Of a stretch of DNA of 5,934 bases, positions 1 to 5,816 are shown in pieces. Position 1 is the stretch's first letter. Every line of letters begins with the position of its first letter. Source of the DNA: Chloroflexota bacterium (GTDB taxonomy: Bacteria > Chloroflexota > Dehalococcoidia > Lucifugimonadales > Australimonadaceae). A model generated the notes under the pieces. The model was not told the DNA's origin, did not search any database, and was given only the letters and a program-made list of their open reading frames with translations. A program made the translations under genes and the position numbers. The stretch lies in NCBI GenBank assembly GCA_026713505.1, contig JAPOOH010000285.1, positions 1 to 5,934 on the forward strand, written 5' to 3'.

Positions 1-66
1 CTCCAGCAGCCCGCGGAGCGCCTCTGTGGCCGAGAACGAGTCTTCACCGTGCAGGACGTATATCAC
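1..66 (-). CDS. holA: DNA polymerase III delta subunit, N-terminus (partial)
   Basis: Only 22 codons lie in the window; the gene continues past the left edge. They read (V/M)IYVLHGEDSFSATEALRGLL and on, which matches the start of HolA-type delta subunits: a beta strand followed by a G-E-D-x-F/S turn and a helix. The delta subunit is part of the clamp loader that opens the beta sliding clamp at the replication fork. The start is the GTG at 66-64, because an in-frame TGA lies three codons upstream and no ATG falls between. The ATG at 76-74 is in another frame and stops after ten codons. No strong Shine-Dalgarno is visible. The call rests on a short N-terminal match, so it is likely but not certain. 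Confidence 0.68.
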   Translation of the reverse strand, partial: MIYVLHGEDSFSATEALRGLLE

Positions 67-83
67 GAGTCTTCATTTTGATC

Positions 84-121
84 CCCTCTCCCTCGACGGG
101 AGAGGGCTAGGGTGAGGGTGA
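84..121. repeat. Intergenic GC-rich palindromic repeat
   Basis: Positions 84-92 (CCCTCTCCC) pair perfectly with 98-106 (GGGAGAGGG) around a 5-nt loop. A CTAGGGTGAGGGTGA tail follows. From memory, this stem-plus-tail arrangement recurs between genes in many unrelated high-GC genomes and behaves like a REP-type element. It lies 17 bp upstream of the holA start, in the gap after the VOC gene. No U-run follows on either strand, so it is a poor intrinsic terminator. Confidence 0.7.
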
Positions 122-139
122 AAGGAGCGCCGCCCTTCC

Positions 140-201
140 GTCATCCCCGTCCCTTTCGGTCATGCCCGCCCTCTTTCGTCATTCCCGCGAAGGCGGGAAT
201 C
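140..201. repeat. Dispersed hairpin repeat with two degenerate 19-bp copies
   Basis: The sequence GTCATnCCCG occurs three times at exact 19-bp spacing, starting at 140, 159 and 178. The third copy is a full hairpin: ATTCCCGC (181-188) pairs with GCGGGAAT (193-200) around a GAAG loop. This hairpin resembles the widely dispersed ATTCCCGCGnnnGCGGGAAT element, of which the neisserial dRS3 repeat is one named relative. The first two copies keep only the left arm, so they look like decayed or partly duplicated units. No coding frame here is convincing. Confidence 0.72.
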
Positions 202-228
202 CCGCAGCCCGTGTTCGGGCTGTGCGGG
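201..228. repeat. Inverted repeat just downstream of the VOC gene stop
   Basis: AGCCCG (206-211) pairs with CGGGCT (216-221) around a TGTT loop. The stem extends, with a small bulge, through CCCGC (201-205) and GCGGG (224-228). It begins 4 bp past the stop of the minus-strand VOC gene, where a transcript 3'-end hairpin would be expected. No T-tract follows in the minus direction, because the sequence runs straight into the next hairpin. Any role would be 3'-end stabilisation or weak termination. Confidence 0.45.
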
Positions 229-232
229 TCGG

Positions 233-712
233 TTACCGTTGAGCGCCGACCGTCACGTCGTGTATCTGCTGAAGGATGTCCTCGTCGGTCTGCGTCACGT
301 CGATCTCGGCACGGAACGGCTGCTTCCAGTCCACCGGGAGGCTGTAGTAGATCTCCAACCGGTTGTCCTCCGGGTCGCGGAAGTACACGCTCGCCGTGTT
401 GCCGTGCGTGACGACCGAGTCGATCTGCACCCCGTCCTCGACGAAACGGTTGTGGAACTCGCGCACGTCTTCGACGTTGTCCACGTGGAACGATACCTGC
501 TGCACGATCTTCGCGTCGGCGTCGCCCGTCCTTCCGGGCATGAGCAGCAGTTCATGGTGCTCCTCTCCCGGCCTGGCCGACAGGAATACCATCCCGCGCT
601 CAAGGCTCTCGTCCGTAATCGTCATGCCGAGTACCCGCGTATAGAATTCGCGCATCCTCGCGAGGTCGTTCACGAACAAGCCAACGTGCCCTAGTGATGT
701 CACCTTCGCCAT
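233..712 (-). CDS. VOC-family protein, extradiol dioxygenase-like
   Basis: This 159-aa protein has the vicinal oxygen chelate fold, with two beta-alpha-beta-beta-beta units. Candidate metal ligands are H9 in LGHVGLFV, H76 in SFHVDNV and E120 in RDPEDNRLEIYY. The VYFRDPEDNRLEIYY block (109-123) is typical of the glyoxalase/bleomycin-resistance/dioxygenase superfamily and of type I extradiol ring-cleavage enzymes in particular. An HHE at 52-54 may also approach the metal. It is single-domain length, so it would act as a homodimer; real ring-cleaving enzymes are usually about twice as long. The start is set at 712 because GGGAGGA lies 6 bp upstream; an ATG at 754 gives an N-terminus that fits the family less well and has no such site. 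It is 79 bp downstream of the GNAT gene on the same strand. The substrate is unknown. Confidence 0.85.
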   Translation of the reverse strand: MAKVTSLGHVGLFVNDLARMREFYTRVLGMTITDESLERGMVFLSARPGEEHHELLLMPGRTGDADAKIVQQVSFHVDNVEDVREFHNRFVEDGVQIDSVVTHGNTASVYFRDPEDNRLEIYYSLPVDWKQPFRAEIDVTQTDEDILQQIHDVTVGAQR

Positions 713-718
713 CGCTAT

Positions 719-725
719 TCCTCCC
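719..725 (-). promoter_or_regulatory. Ribosome binding site deciding the VOC start
   Basis: GGGAGGA reads on the minus strand with 6 bp to the ATG at 712. It favours this start over the in-frame ATG at 754, which would add 14 residues not expected in the family. Confidence 0.75.
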
Positions 726-791
726 AACGTCCTGACCTTGTTGTTATGAATCACCCGTGAGGCTACCCGCAGCGTGTGTGCGGCGCAACGT

Positions 792-1286
792 TCAAGCGCC
801 TTCCACGCGGCGTCCCACGAAGACGACGTCGCGCTCCACGTTGTCCAGTTCCGTCACTCGCGGCATGAGGCCCCAATCCTCGAATCCGAACCGCCGGAAG
901 AGGGCAAGGCTCGGATCGTTGTGGCCGAAGATGATGCCGATGAGCGCCCGCAGCCCCAGTGCTGGCGCTTCGGCCAGGGCATTCTCCAACAGCCCGACCG
1001 CCACGCCGTGTCTCTGGTGCGCGGGCGTGACGTAGACGCTGACCTCTGCGGTGATGTCCCACGCCGGACGGTTGTAGAACGTGCCGAGGCTCAGCCAGCC
1101 CACCACCTCGCCTTCGCGTTCATCGACCCAGAGGGGATGACGGTCGGGGCTGTGTCCCGTGAACCACGCCCGTCGCGATTCGACCGTGACCGGCTCGGTG
1201 TCCGCAGTGGCCATCCGCCCCGGCACAGCCGCGTTGTAGATGGCGACGATGGCGGGAAGATCAGCCTCGGTGGCGATGCGTATCAT
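792..1286 (-). CDS. GNAT N-acetyltransferase, PAT/MnaT-like
   Basis: This 164-aa cytosolic enzyme most likely transfers acetyl from acetyl-CoA to an amino group. The opening MIRIATEADLPAIVAIYNAA is the classic motif of phosphinothricin acetyltransferase and methionine sulfoximine acetyltransferase relatives. The core follows in order: strand 4 AEVSVYV (80-86), then the CoA pyrophosphate loop Q91-R-H-G-V-A96, then GHNDPSLALFRRFGF (121-135), the usual acetyl-CoA-side helix and strand. The tail LDNVERDVVFVGRRV also fits the subfamily. Length is normal. The start is the only reasonable in-frame ATG; the ribosome binding site upstream is weak. The gap to the unknown gene upstream is 30 bp, so it is probably co-transcribed and may rely on readthrough. 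The natural substrate cannot be told from sequence; many relatives act on methionine derivatives rather than on a herbicide. Confidence 0.9.
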   Translation of the reverse strand: MIRIATEADLPAIVAIYNAAVPGRMATADTEPVTVESRRAWFTGHSPDRHPLWVDEREGEVVGWLSLGTFYNRPAWDITAEVSVYVTPAHQRHGVAVGLLENALAEAPALGLRALIGIIFGHNDPSLALFRRFGFEDWGLMPRVTELDNVERDVVFVGRRVEGA

Positions 1287-1316
1287 GCGCAGCCCCGGCG
1301 CGGGCAGGGAATGGCC

Positions 1317-1874
1317 TCACTCGGAAGCCGTCTCCGCGAGCAGGTCGCGGGAGTCGAAGCCTCCCTCCAGTATCCCGAAGATGATCTCCCACGCCCCGCC
1401 CCGGTTCACGAGACACGGCACCTGGTGGTTCTGGTCGGGACTCTGCCAGACGGTGCCGGGAAAGACGAGGGCGTACCGCACCAAATCCTCCGGTATGCCG
1501 TCCGGGTGTTCCATCAGGTACTCGGCCTGGCGTTGCCCCAGCAGGCCTTCTATGCCCAGGATGAGTTCCACCATCGGCTCGCCAATGAGGTCCTCCGTCG
1601 CCTGGGGGAAACTACCGCCCCGGATGTCCGCGCCCCTGACAACCGGCATGTCCGGGTCGTCCCGCACGAGCGTCCATCCGTCTTCCGCCTTGTCATTCCG
1701 CAGGCGGGCGGGGCCGGCAGCCGAGGCCGAGCCTCCCAACGCGCCTGCCAGCGTCTCCCGCAGGCCCGCGGGGTCGTCTACCCACGCCTGCGCAGTCTCC
1801 TCGTCAATGTCCGCTGGAAGCGCGGCGGTCACTGCCCCCGCGAACTCCAGGTACCAGCCGGGAATGTCTGTCAT
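1317..1874 (-). CDS. Conserved-looking hypothetical protein, 185 aa
   Basis: I do not recognise this protein. It starts MTDIPGWYLEFAGAVTAALP and has no signal peptide or membrane segment. A helix-rich acidic N-terminal part (about 1-48) is followed by a small Ala/Gly/Ser-rich linker (47-56). The rest (65-185) alternates likely strands and helices: WTLVRDDPDM, then EPMVELILGIEGLLGQRQAEYL (99-120), then YALVFPGTVWQSPD and CLVNRGGAWEIIFGILEGGF (154-173). There is one cysteine (C154). The start at 1874 is supported by GGAGGT 7 bp upstream. A longer reading up to 1964 has a basic N-terminus and runs into the divergent promoter region. Codon use is GC-rich like its neighbours, so it is very likely expressed. 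It heads the putative three-gene minus-strand unit. Function is unknown. Confidence 0.8.
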   Translation of the reverse strand: MTDIPGWYLEFAGAVTAALPADIDEETAQAWVDDPAGLRETLAGALGGSASAAGPARLRNDKAEDGWTLVRDDPDMPVVRGADIRGGSFPQATEDLIGEPMVELILGIEGLLGQRQAEYLMEHPDGIPEDLVRYALVFPGTVWQSPDQNHQVPCLVNRGGAWEIIFGILEGGFDSRDLLAETASE

Positions 1875-1881
1875 GCCGTCT

Positions 1882-1887
1882 ACCTCC
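1882..1887 (-). promoter_or_regulatory. Ribosome binding site of the 185-aa gene
   Basis: GGAGGT on the minus strand lies 7 bp before the ATG at 1874. It decides the start over longer in-frame readings up to 1964. Confidence 0.75.
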
Positions 1888-2045
1888 AGCGTCCCATCGC
1901 GCCGTCGATGCGGCACGGTGCGGTTCGTGAGTATCGACCAGCGCCTACCCGCCCTGCAAGCCAAACAAAGTTGCCGAATGCCTTACCCGGATGGGTTAAT
2001 CGGGAGTATTATTACATCGGCCAGGTGTTGAGAAACCGCACGCGC
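1888..2045. promoter_or_regulatory. Divergent promoter region between the 185-aa gene and the GMC gene
   Basis: This spacer feeds genes in both directions and is visibly richer in A/T than the flanks around 1960-2015. Plus-strand candidates are TTGCCG (1971-1976) with GTTAAT (1995-2000) at 18 bp, and an isolated TATTAT -10 box (2007-2012). On the minus strand, TTGCAG is followed at 18 bp by GATACT. All hexamers are only partial matches to sigma-70 boxes, so the region is well supported as regulatory but the exact promoters are not. Confidence 0.4.
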
Positions 2046-2051
2046 AGGAGG
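2046..2051 (+). promoter_or_regulatory. Strong ribosome binding site of the GMC gene
   Basis: AGGAGG is placed 4 bp before the ATG at 2056. The spacing is a little short but the match to the anti-Shine-Dalgarno is perfect. Confidence 0.7.
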
Positions 2052-2055
2052 CGGC

Positions 2056-3576
2056 ATGACCCAGAGGCGCTACTACGACGTAATCGTGATCGGTGGAGGC
2101 TCCGCGGGGTGCGTGGCCGCATCCCGGCTCTCGGAGGACCCGAACCGGCAGGTGCTGTTGCTGGAAGCGGGGCCCGCCCCGCAGCCGCTGCCGGACATCA
2201 TAGCCGACGGACGCAACAACAACCGCCCCATACTTGAGTCCGACTACGTCGTCATGTATCCCACCAAGCGCCGCATAGACGGCAGCGAATACTACCCGCT
2301 CAGCGGACGCATCCTCGGCGGCGGCTCCTCCGTCAACATGATGGGAGTCGCCCGACCCCTGCAGTACGACCTTGACCGCTGGGAGTCACTCGGCAATCCC
2401 GGCTGGTCATACGAGGACTGCATGCCGATCCTCAAGCGCATCGAGACCGACGAGGACTTCGGCGATCAGCCCCATCACGGCGACGACGGTCCGCTCACTG
2501 TGAAGCGCCGGATCAACTTCCAGGAAGAACTGGCTCCGCCGATGCAGGCGTTCGTCGAGCGAGCAAAGTCATTCGGTTACCCGGTCATGCCGGACGGCAA
2601 CGGCCCGGAGCGCGCCGGCATCGTCGCGTCGGCCAGCAACGTCAAGGACGGCATCCGCCAGTCCACCGCGGTCGCCTACATCGGCCAGGCGCGCGGCAGG
2701 AGGAACCTCCACATCATCGGGGACGCGCCGGTTGTCTCGCTCAAACTCAACGGGCGGAAGGTGGAGGAGGTGCTGTACGAGCAGGGAGACGAGGTCTACT
2801 CCGCCTCCGCGGACACCTTCATCCTGAGCGCCGGCACCTACCACAGCCCGCAGGTGCTGATGCTCTCCGGCATCGGGCCCATCAGCGAGCTCGAACGGCT
2901 GGACATCCGCGTAGCGCATCCGCTGGAGGGGATCGGGCGCCACTACCAGGACCCTGCCGCCATCAACATGACGTTCGAAGGCAGGACCGATTTCGCGCCG
3001 GACTGGGTCGTCGCCGGATTCCAGCTCGTCTACAAGAGCAACCCCAGCCTGCCGACCGGCAACTTCCACATCTACATGCGCGCTCCCGTCGGCGTCGAGG
3101 GACTCAAACCCATGATGCCTGTGGCGATGAACCTCGTCGAGATGCGCTCCCGCGGACGCATCTACCTCGCCTCCACGGACCCCCACGAGCTGCCCATCGT
3201 CGACGACGGCATGCTACAGCACCCGGGTGACCTGGAGGCGGTCTCGTCCGTCATGAATTTCGTCTACGAGTTCATGCAGGACGACCTCATGCGTCCGTTC
3301 TACGGCGACCTCCTCCTGCCGACGATGGACGAAGACTGGGTAGAGTTCGCGCAGTCCACCTACGACAGCCACCACCACGGCTCGGGCACCTGCAAGATGG
3401 GCCCCGCGTCCGACTCCATGGCCGTCGTGGACAGCCGCCTCAAGATGCACGGGATGGACAACCTCTACGTGGCAGACGCCTCCATCATCCCGACCGTCCC
3501 GCACTCGGCAACGAACGTCACCTGCATCATGATCGGCGAGCGCGTCGCGGACTTCGTCCGCGAGGCGGGTAGGTAG
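2056..3576 (+). CDS. GMC-family FAD-dependent oxidoreductase
   Basis: This 506-aa cytosolic flavoprotein probably oxidises an alcohol or similar group on a small organic molecule. The Rossmann FAD site is G13-G-G-S-A-G18, with the ribose-binding acidic residue E37. GMC signature 1 is GRILGGGSSVNMM (84-96) and signature 2 is GTYHSPQVLMLSGIG (260-274). The C-terminal FAD block is YVADASIIPT (471-480) followed by MIGERVAD (492-499). The catalytic His is H441 in HGSGTCKMG (441-449). In choline oxidase (H466/N510) and aryl-alcohol oxidase (H502/H546) the second catalytic residue lies 44 positions later; here that is A485 in PHSATN, not His or Asn. Length is slightly under the usual 530-560. It reads divergently from the unknown-GNAT-VOC unit and is followed 9 bp on by a VOC gene, so those two are likely an operon. 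Family is certain, substrate unknown. Confidence 0.96.
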   Translation: MTQRRYYDVIVIGGGSAGCVAASRLSEDPNRQVLLLEAGPAPQPLPDIIADGRNNNRPILESDYVVMYPTKRRIDGSEYYPLSGRILGGGSSVNMMGVARPLQYDLDRWESLGNPGWSYEDCMPILKRIETDEDFGDQPHHGDDGPLTVKRRINFQEELAPPMQAFVERAKSFGYPVMPDGNGPERAGIVASASNVKDGIRQSTAVAYIGQARGRRNLHIIGDAPVVSLKLNGRKVEEVLYEQGDEVYSASADTFILSAGTYHSPQVLMLSGIGPISELERLDIRVAHPLEGIGRHYQDPAAINMTFEGRTDFAPDWVVAGFQLVYKSNPSLPTGNFHIYMRAPVGVEGLKPMMPVAMNLVEMRSRGRIYLASTDPHELPIVDDGMLQHPGDLEAVSSVMNFVYEFMQDDLMRPFYGDLLLPTMDEDWVEFAQSTYDSHHHGSGTCKMGPASDSMAVVDSRLKMHGMDNLYVADASIIPTVPHSATNVTCIMIGERVADFVREAGR

Positions 3577-3585
3577 CGGCCGACC

Positions 3586-4014
3586 ATGGCTGACGCAGCA
3601 GACCCGAAGGGTTACGTCATCCCCGGCATGACCTACCGCGACGCGCCGGCGGCTATCGACTGGCTGTGCGACGTACTCGGTTTCGAGCGCCGCCTCGTCG
3701 TGCCGGGTGAGAACGGGACGATCGCACACGCGCAGCTCACGCACGGCAACGGCATGATCATGCTCGGCTCCGCCAAGGTGGACGACCCTGGCGCCATCGT
3801 CTTTCCCGCCGAGCCGGGCGGCAGGCTCACGCAGGCGAACCTGGTCGTCGTCAGCGGTATCGAGGCGCACTACGAGCGCGTCAAGGCCGCCGGTGCGCAC
3901 ATCGTCATGGAACTCCAGGAGCAGTTCTACGGCGGCAGCCTCTTCGCCGTCCGCGACCCTGAGGGCCACCTCTGGCACGTCGGCTCCTATGACCCCTGGG
4001 CTGAGCCGCAGTAA
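3586..4014 (+). CDS. VOC-family protein, glyoxalase/PhnB-like
   Basis: This 142-aa protein belongs to the VOC fold but to a different branch from the one at 233-712. It begins with GYVIPGMTYRDAPAAIDWLC (9-28), which is typical of PhnB/YdfO-like glyoxalase-superfamily proteins. Then come AHAQLTHGNGMIML (47-60) and the C-terminal RDPEGHLWHVGSYDPW (123-138), where H131 replaces the more usual glutamate ligand. The second half carries ERVKAAGAHIVMELQEQFYG, the usual helix-strand before the final strands. Catalytic activity is uncertain, because many members bind or sequester ligands rather than catalyse. It starts 9 bp after the GMC stop with only a weak ribosome binding site, suggesting translational coupling. 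The mrr gene begins 7 bp after its stop. Confidence 0.88.
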   Translation: MADAADPKGYVIPGMTYRDAPAAIDWLCDVLGFERRLVVPGENGTIAHAQLTHGNGMIMLGSAKVDDPGAIVFPAEPGGRLTQANLVVVSGIEAHYERVKAAGAHIVMELQEQFYGGSLFAVRDPEGHLWHVGSYDPWAEPQ

Positions 4015-4021
4015 GGCTCTA

Positions 4022-4881
4022 GTGGCAATACCCTCCGAATATGAGTTCAGATTGCCGGTGCTTGGAATTGTTCGTGACGAGGCGAAGCACTATAGGGCAG
4101 TTGCTAGAGAAGCTGCGGCACTCTTCAGGTTGACGCAGGAAGAAATCGAAGAACGCGTCCCCGGCAAGACGACAACGCGGGTGCTCGACCGCGTAGGCTG
4201 GGCTATCACCCACATGGTGCAGGAAGGGCTTGCCACACGCCCTCGGCGAGGGTTTGTCATCGCCACCGAGCGAGGACGTGAACTGTACAGGCAGGGTGGT
4301 GGTGCGCTTCCGCAGTCCCATGGAACCACTAACCGACCACCCTCAGATGCAGCGGAGAGGCAAGAGGACACGCCTAGTGAACGTATCCAAAAAGCCTACG
4401 CTGAAATGAACAACGCCTTACGCACTGAGCTGCTCACCAGCATCCTCGGTTCATCACCGGATTTCTTCGAGCGACTCATCATCAGCCTAATGCATGCAAT
4501 GAACTACGGCGATTCCGATACAGGGCAACATCTTGGAAAGAGCGGAGACGGCGGCATAGATGGCCTTATCAATCAAGACCCGCTGGGTTTGGATGTCATC
4601 TACTTGCAGGCAAAGCGTTGGGATAAGGAATGGTTGGGGAAGGCGACGTGCGCAACTTTGCAGGCGCACTCGACGGACACAACGCCAATAAGGGCGTCTT
4701 CGTCACAACGAGCACCTTCTCGCGATCAGCTTTGGATTACGCAGAGCGTAGTCCAAAGCGCCTTATCCTCATAGACGGGAAAGCGCTCACTCGCCTGCTC
4801 ATCGAGTACAACGTCGGGGTAGTGCAAGACGGCGCGCCACTCTACATCAAGAAGCTGGACGAGAACTACTTCTCGGAGTAG
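4022..4881 (+). pseudogene. mrr: Mrr-type restriction endonuclease, frameshifted
   Basis: Two overlapping frames together give a nearly complete Mrr, a type IV restriction enzyme that cuts modified (methylated) DNA. Frame one, from a GTG at 4022 (AAGG 5 bp upstream), holds the Mrr_N winged-helix domain (about residues 1-92) and a polar linker (93-120). It also holds the first half of the catalytic domain: FFERLIISLMHAMNY (148-162), GDGGIDG (175-181) and YLQAKRW (194-200). The PD-(D/E)xK-type catalytic residues are probably D180, Q196 and K198. The match then jumps to another frame: EGDVRNFAGALDGHNANKGV, then FVTTSTFSRSAL and LIDGKALTRLLIEYNVGV. Adding one base near the GGGG run at 4636-4639 joins them into about 286 aa, close to E. 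coli Mrr at about 300. As given, the protein would lose its last third. Base composition is markedly lower in GC than the neighbours, which suggests transfer. A sequencing or assembly error is a real alternative to a true mutation. Confidence 0.88.
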
Positions 4882-4886
4882 CGTCC

Positions 4887-5669
4887 CTACGTCTCCATCA
4901 ACCCCCGCTCGGACGGGAAGAGTGCCAGCAGACCGCCGTCCACGTTGATGTTCTCGCCCGTGACGAATGCCGACATCGGCGACGCGAGGAACAGCACTGC
5001 CCCCGCCTGGTCGGACGGCTGGCCCCACCTCCCCAACGGTATGTTTTTCGGCTTCTCGGCGCGCGGGGCCGTGCTGCCGCCCGGCGTCGTACCACGGTTG
5101 TCGCCCGTCTGGGGCGGCGTGATGGAGTTCACGCGGATGCCGTGATGCGCGAGCTGGATCGCCATCGTGCGCGTCATCTGCAGCACCGCTCCCTTAGACG
5201 CCGAGTACGCGATGAAGCCCGCCTTCCCCCGGTGACCGGTCGTGGAGGCGGTGTTCACGATCGCGCCGCCCTCACCCTGCGCAACCATCCGGCGAGCGGC
5301 CTGCTGGCTGCACAGCATCGTCCCGTCCATGATGACGGATTGCACCCACTTCCACTTCTCGTATTCGATGTCCAGTATCCCAGCCTCGTTGTTTACCGCT
5401 GCGTTGTTCACCAGGATGTCCACGCGCCCGTACTCCTCGTCGGTGCGCTTGAACAGGTCCTCCACCTGCTCGGGCGACGAGATGTCCGCGCTGATGCCTA
5501 TCGCGTCGCCGCCTTCCTCGCGAACGGACGCGGCCGCCACGTCCGCGCGGTCGTCGAGGAAGTCCACGCACACGATCTTCGCGCCCTCGCGCGCCAGCGT
5601 CCGACAGATCTCCCCGCCGATGTTCGGTCCGCTGCCCGTTACCACCGCAACCTTGCCTTCCAACAGCAT
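4887..5669 (-). CDS. Short-chain dehydrogenase/reductase (SDR)
   Basis: This is a 260-aa classical SDR, an NAD(P)-dependent oxidoreductase of normal family length. The cofactor loop is T11-G-S-G-P-N-I-G18, and D36 at the end of strand 2 (KIVCVDF) points to NAD(H) rather than NADP(H). The NNAA motif is at 88-91. The catalytic residues are S142, Y155 and K159 (YSASK). The C-terminus has the usual SAFVTGENINVDGG (233-246). Two oddities: the tetrad Asn expected in the helix-4 V-N-L-x-G motif is I113 (SVIMDGTMLCSQ), and the P-G after strand 6 is P-P (ITPPQTG, 183-189). The segment 190-209, rich in Gly, Pro and Thr, is the variable substrate loop. The start at 5669 has AGGAGG 6 bp upstream; the longer reading to 5762 has a nonfamily N-terminus. 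It converges on mrr with 5 bp between stops and diverges from the amidohydrolase. Substrate unknown. Confidence 0.95.
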   Translation of the reverse strand: MLLEGKVAVVTGSGPNIGGEICRTLAREGAKIVCVDFLDDRADVAAASVREEGGDAIGISADISSPEQVEDLFKRTDEEYGRVDILVNNAAVNNEAGILDIEYEKWKWVQSVIMDGTMLCSQQAARRMVAQGEGGAIVNTASTTGHRGKAGFIAYSASKGAVLQMTRTMAIQLAHHGIRVNSITPPQTGDNRGTTPGGSTAPRAEKPKNIPLGRWGQPSDQAGAVLFLASPMSAFVTGENINVDGGLLALFPSERGLMET

Positions 5670-5675
5670 CTCCGT

Positions 5676-5681
5676 CCTCCT
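5676..5681 (-). promoter_or_regulatory. Ribosome binding site deciding the SDR start
   Basis: AGGAGG on the minus strand lies 6 bp before the ATG at 5669. It rules out the in-frame upstream ATG at 5762, whose 31 extra residues do not fit an SDR. Confidence 0.8.
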
Positions 5682-5803
5682 GTGATTCCAAGTGCAACGT
5701 GCGCCCGCGAGCACAGGTCGCATCCTACCATCGTTCCCATGGACGCCGCGCACCGCGCCCATTCCCGTGCTAGCATCGCCGCGAAAACAATCTCATGCAC
5801 GCG
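5682..5803. promoter_or_regulatory. Divergent spacer between SDR and amidohydrolase
   Basis: The region must hold start signals for both flanking genes. I see no convincing sigma-70 pair. Weak -10-like boxes are TAGCAT (5771-5776, plus) and TAGGAT (5727-5722, minus), neither with a good -35. An 8-bp perfect palindrome TGCTAGCA (5768-5775) could be a regulator half-site core, but it is too short to be sure. Confidence 0.3.
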
Positions 5804-5809
5804 AGGAGG
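5804..5809 (+). promoter_or_regulatory. Ribosome binding site of the amidohydrolase gene
   Basis: AGGAGG lies 7 bp before the ATG at 5817, an ideal match and spacing that fixes the start. Confidence 0.8.
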
Positions 5810-5816
5810 ACGCTAC

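Noticed and set aside
44..76. ATG start at 76 for the left-edge gene
   Set aside because: It reads ten codons to a TGA; the GTG at 66 in another frame gives the HolA-like sequence.
140..201. CRISPR array
   Set aside because: The units are 19 bp apart in total, with no room for a repeat plus spacer, and only ten bases are shared.
201..228. Rho-independent terminator of the VOC gene
   Set aside because: The hairpin is good but no T-run follows in the minus direction, so it is listed as an inverted repeat only.
774..2237. Long 487-codon open frame on the plus strand
   Set aside because: It lies antisense to the GNAT and 185-aa genes and runs into the GMC gene in another frame. Its sequence is low-complexity Arg/Pro/His-rich, as expected of a GC-rich antisense shadow.
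3214..3978. 254-codon open frame on the minus strand
   Set aside because: It is antisense to the GMC C-terminus and the second VOC gene, both with clear family motifs, and its own translation shows only Val/Asp/Arg-rich filler.
4628..4645. Programmed -1 frameshift in mrr
   Set aside because: There is no X-XXY-YYZ heptamer that lets both tRNAs re-pair, only a four-G run, and no obvious stimulatory hairpin. Mrr is not known to use recoding.
4630..4881. Independent 83-aa gene starting at the ATG at 4630
   Set aside because: It has no ribosome binding site and its sequence is exactly the conserved C-terminus of Mrr, so it is the second half of the broken gene.
4882..4886. Bidirectional terminator between mrr and the SDR
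   Set aside because: The gap is 5 bp and I find no stem-loop with a T-tract across the two gene ends.
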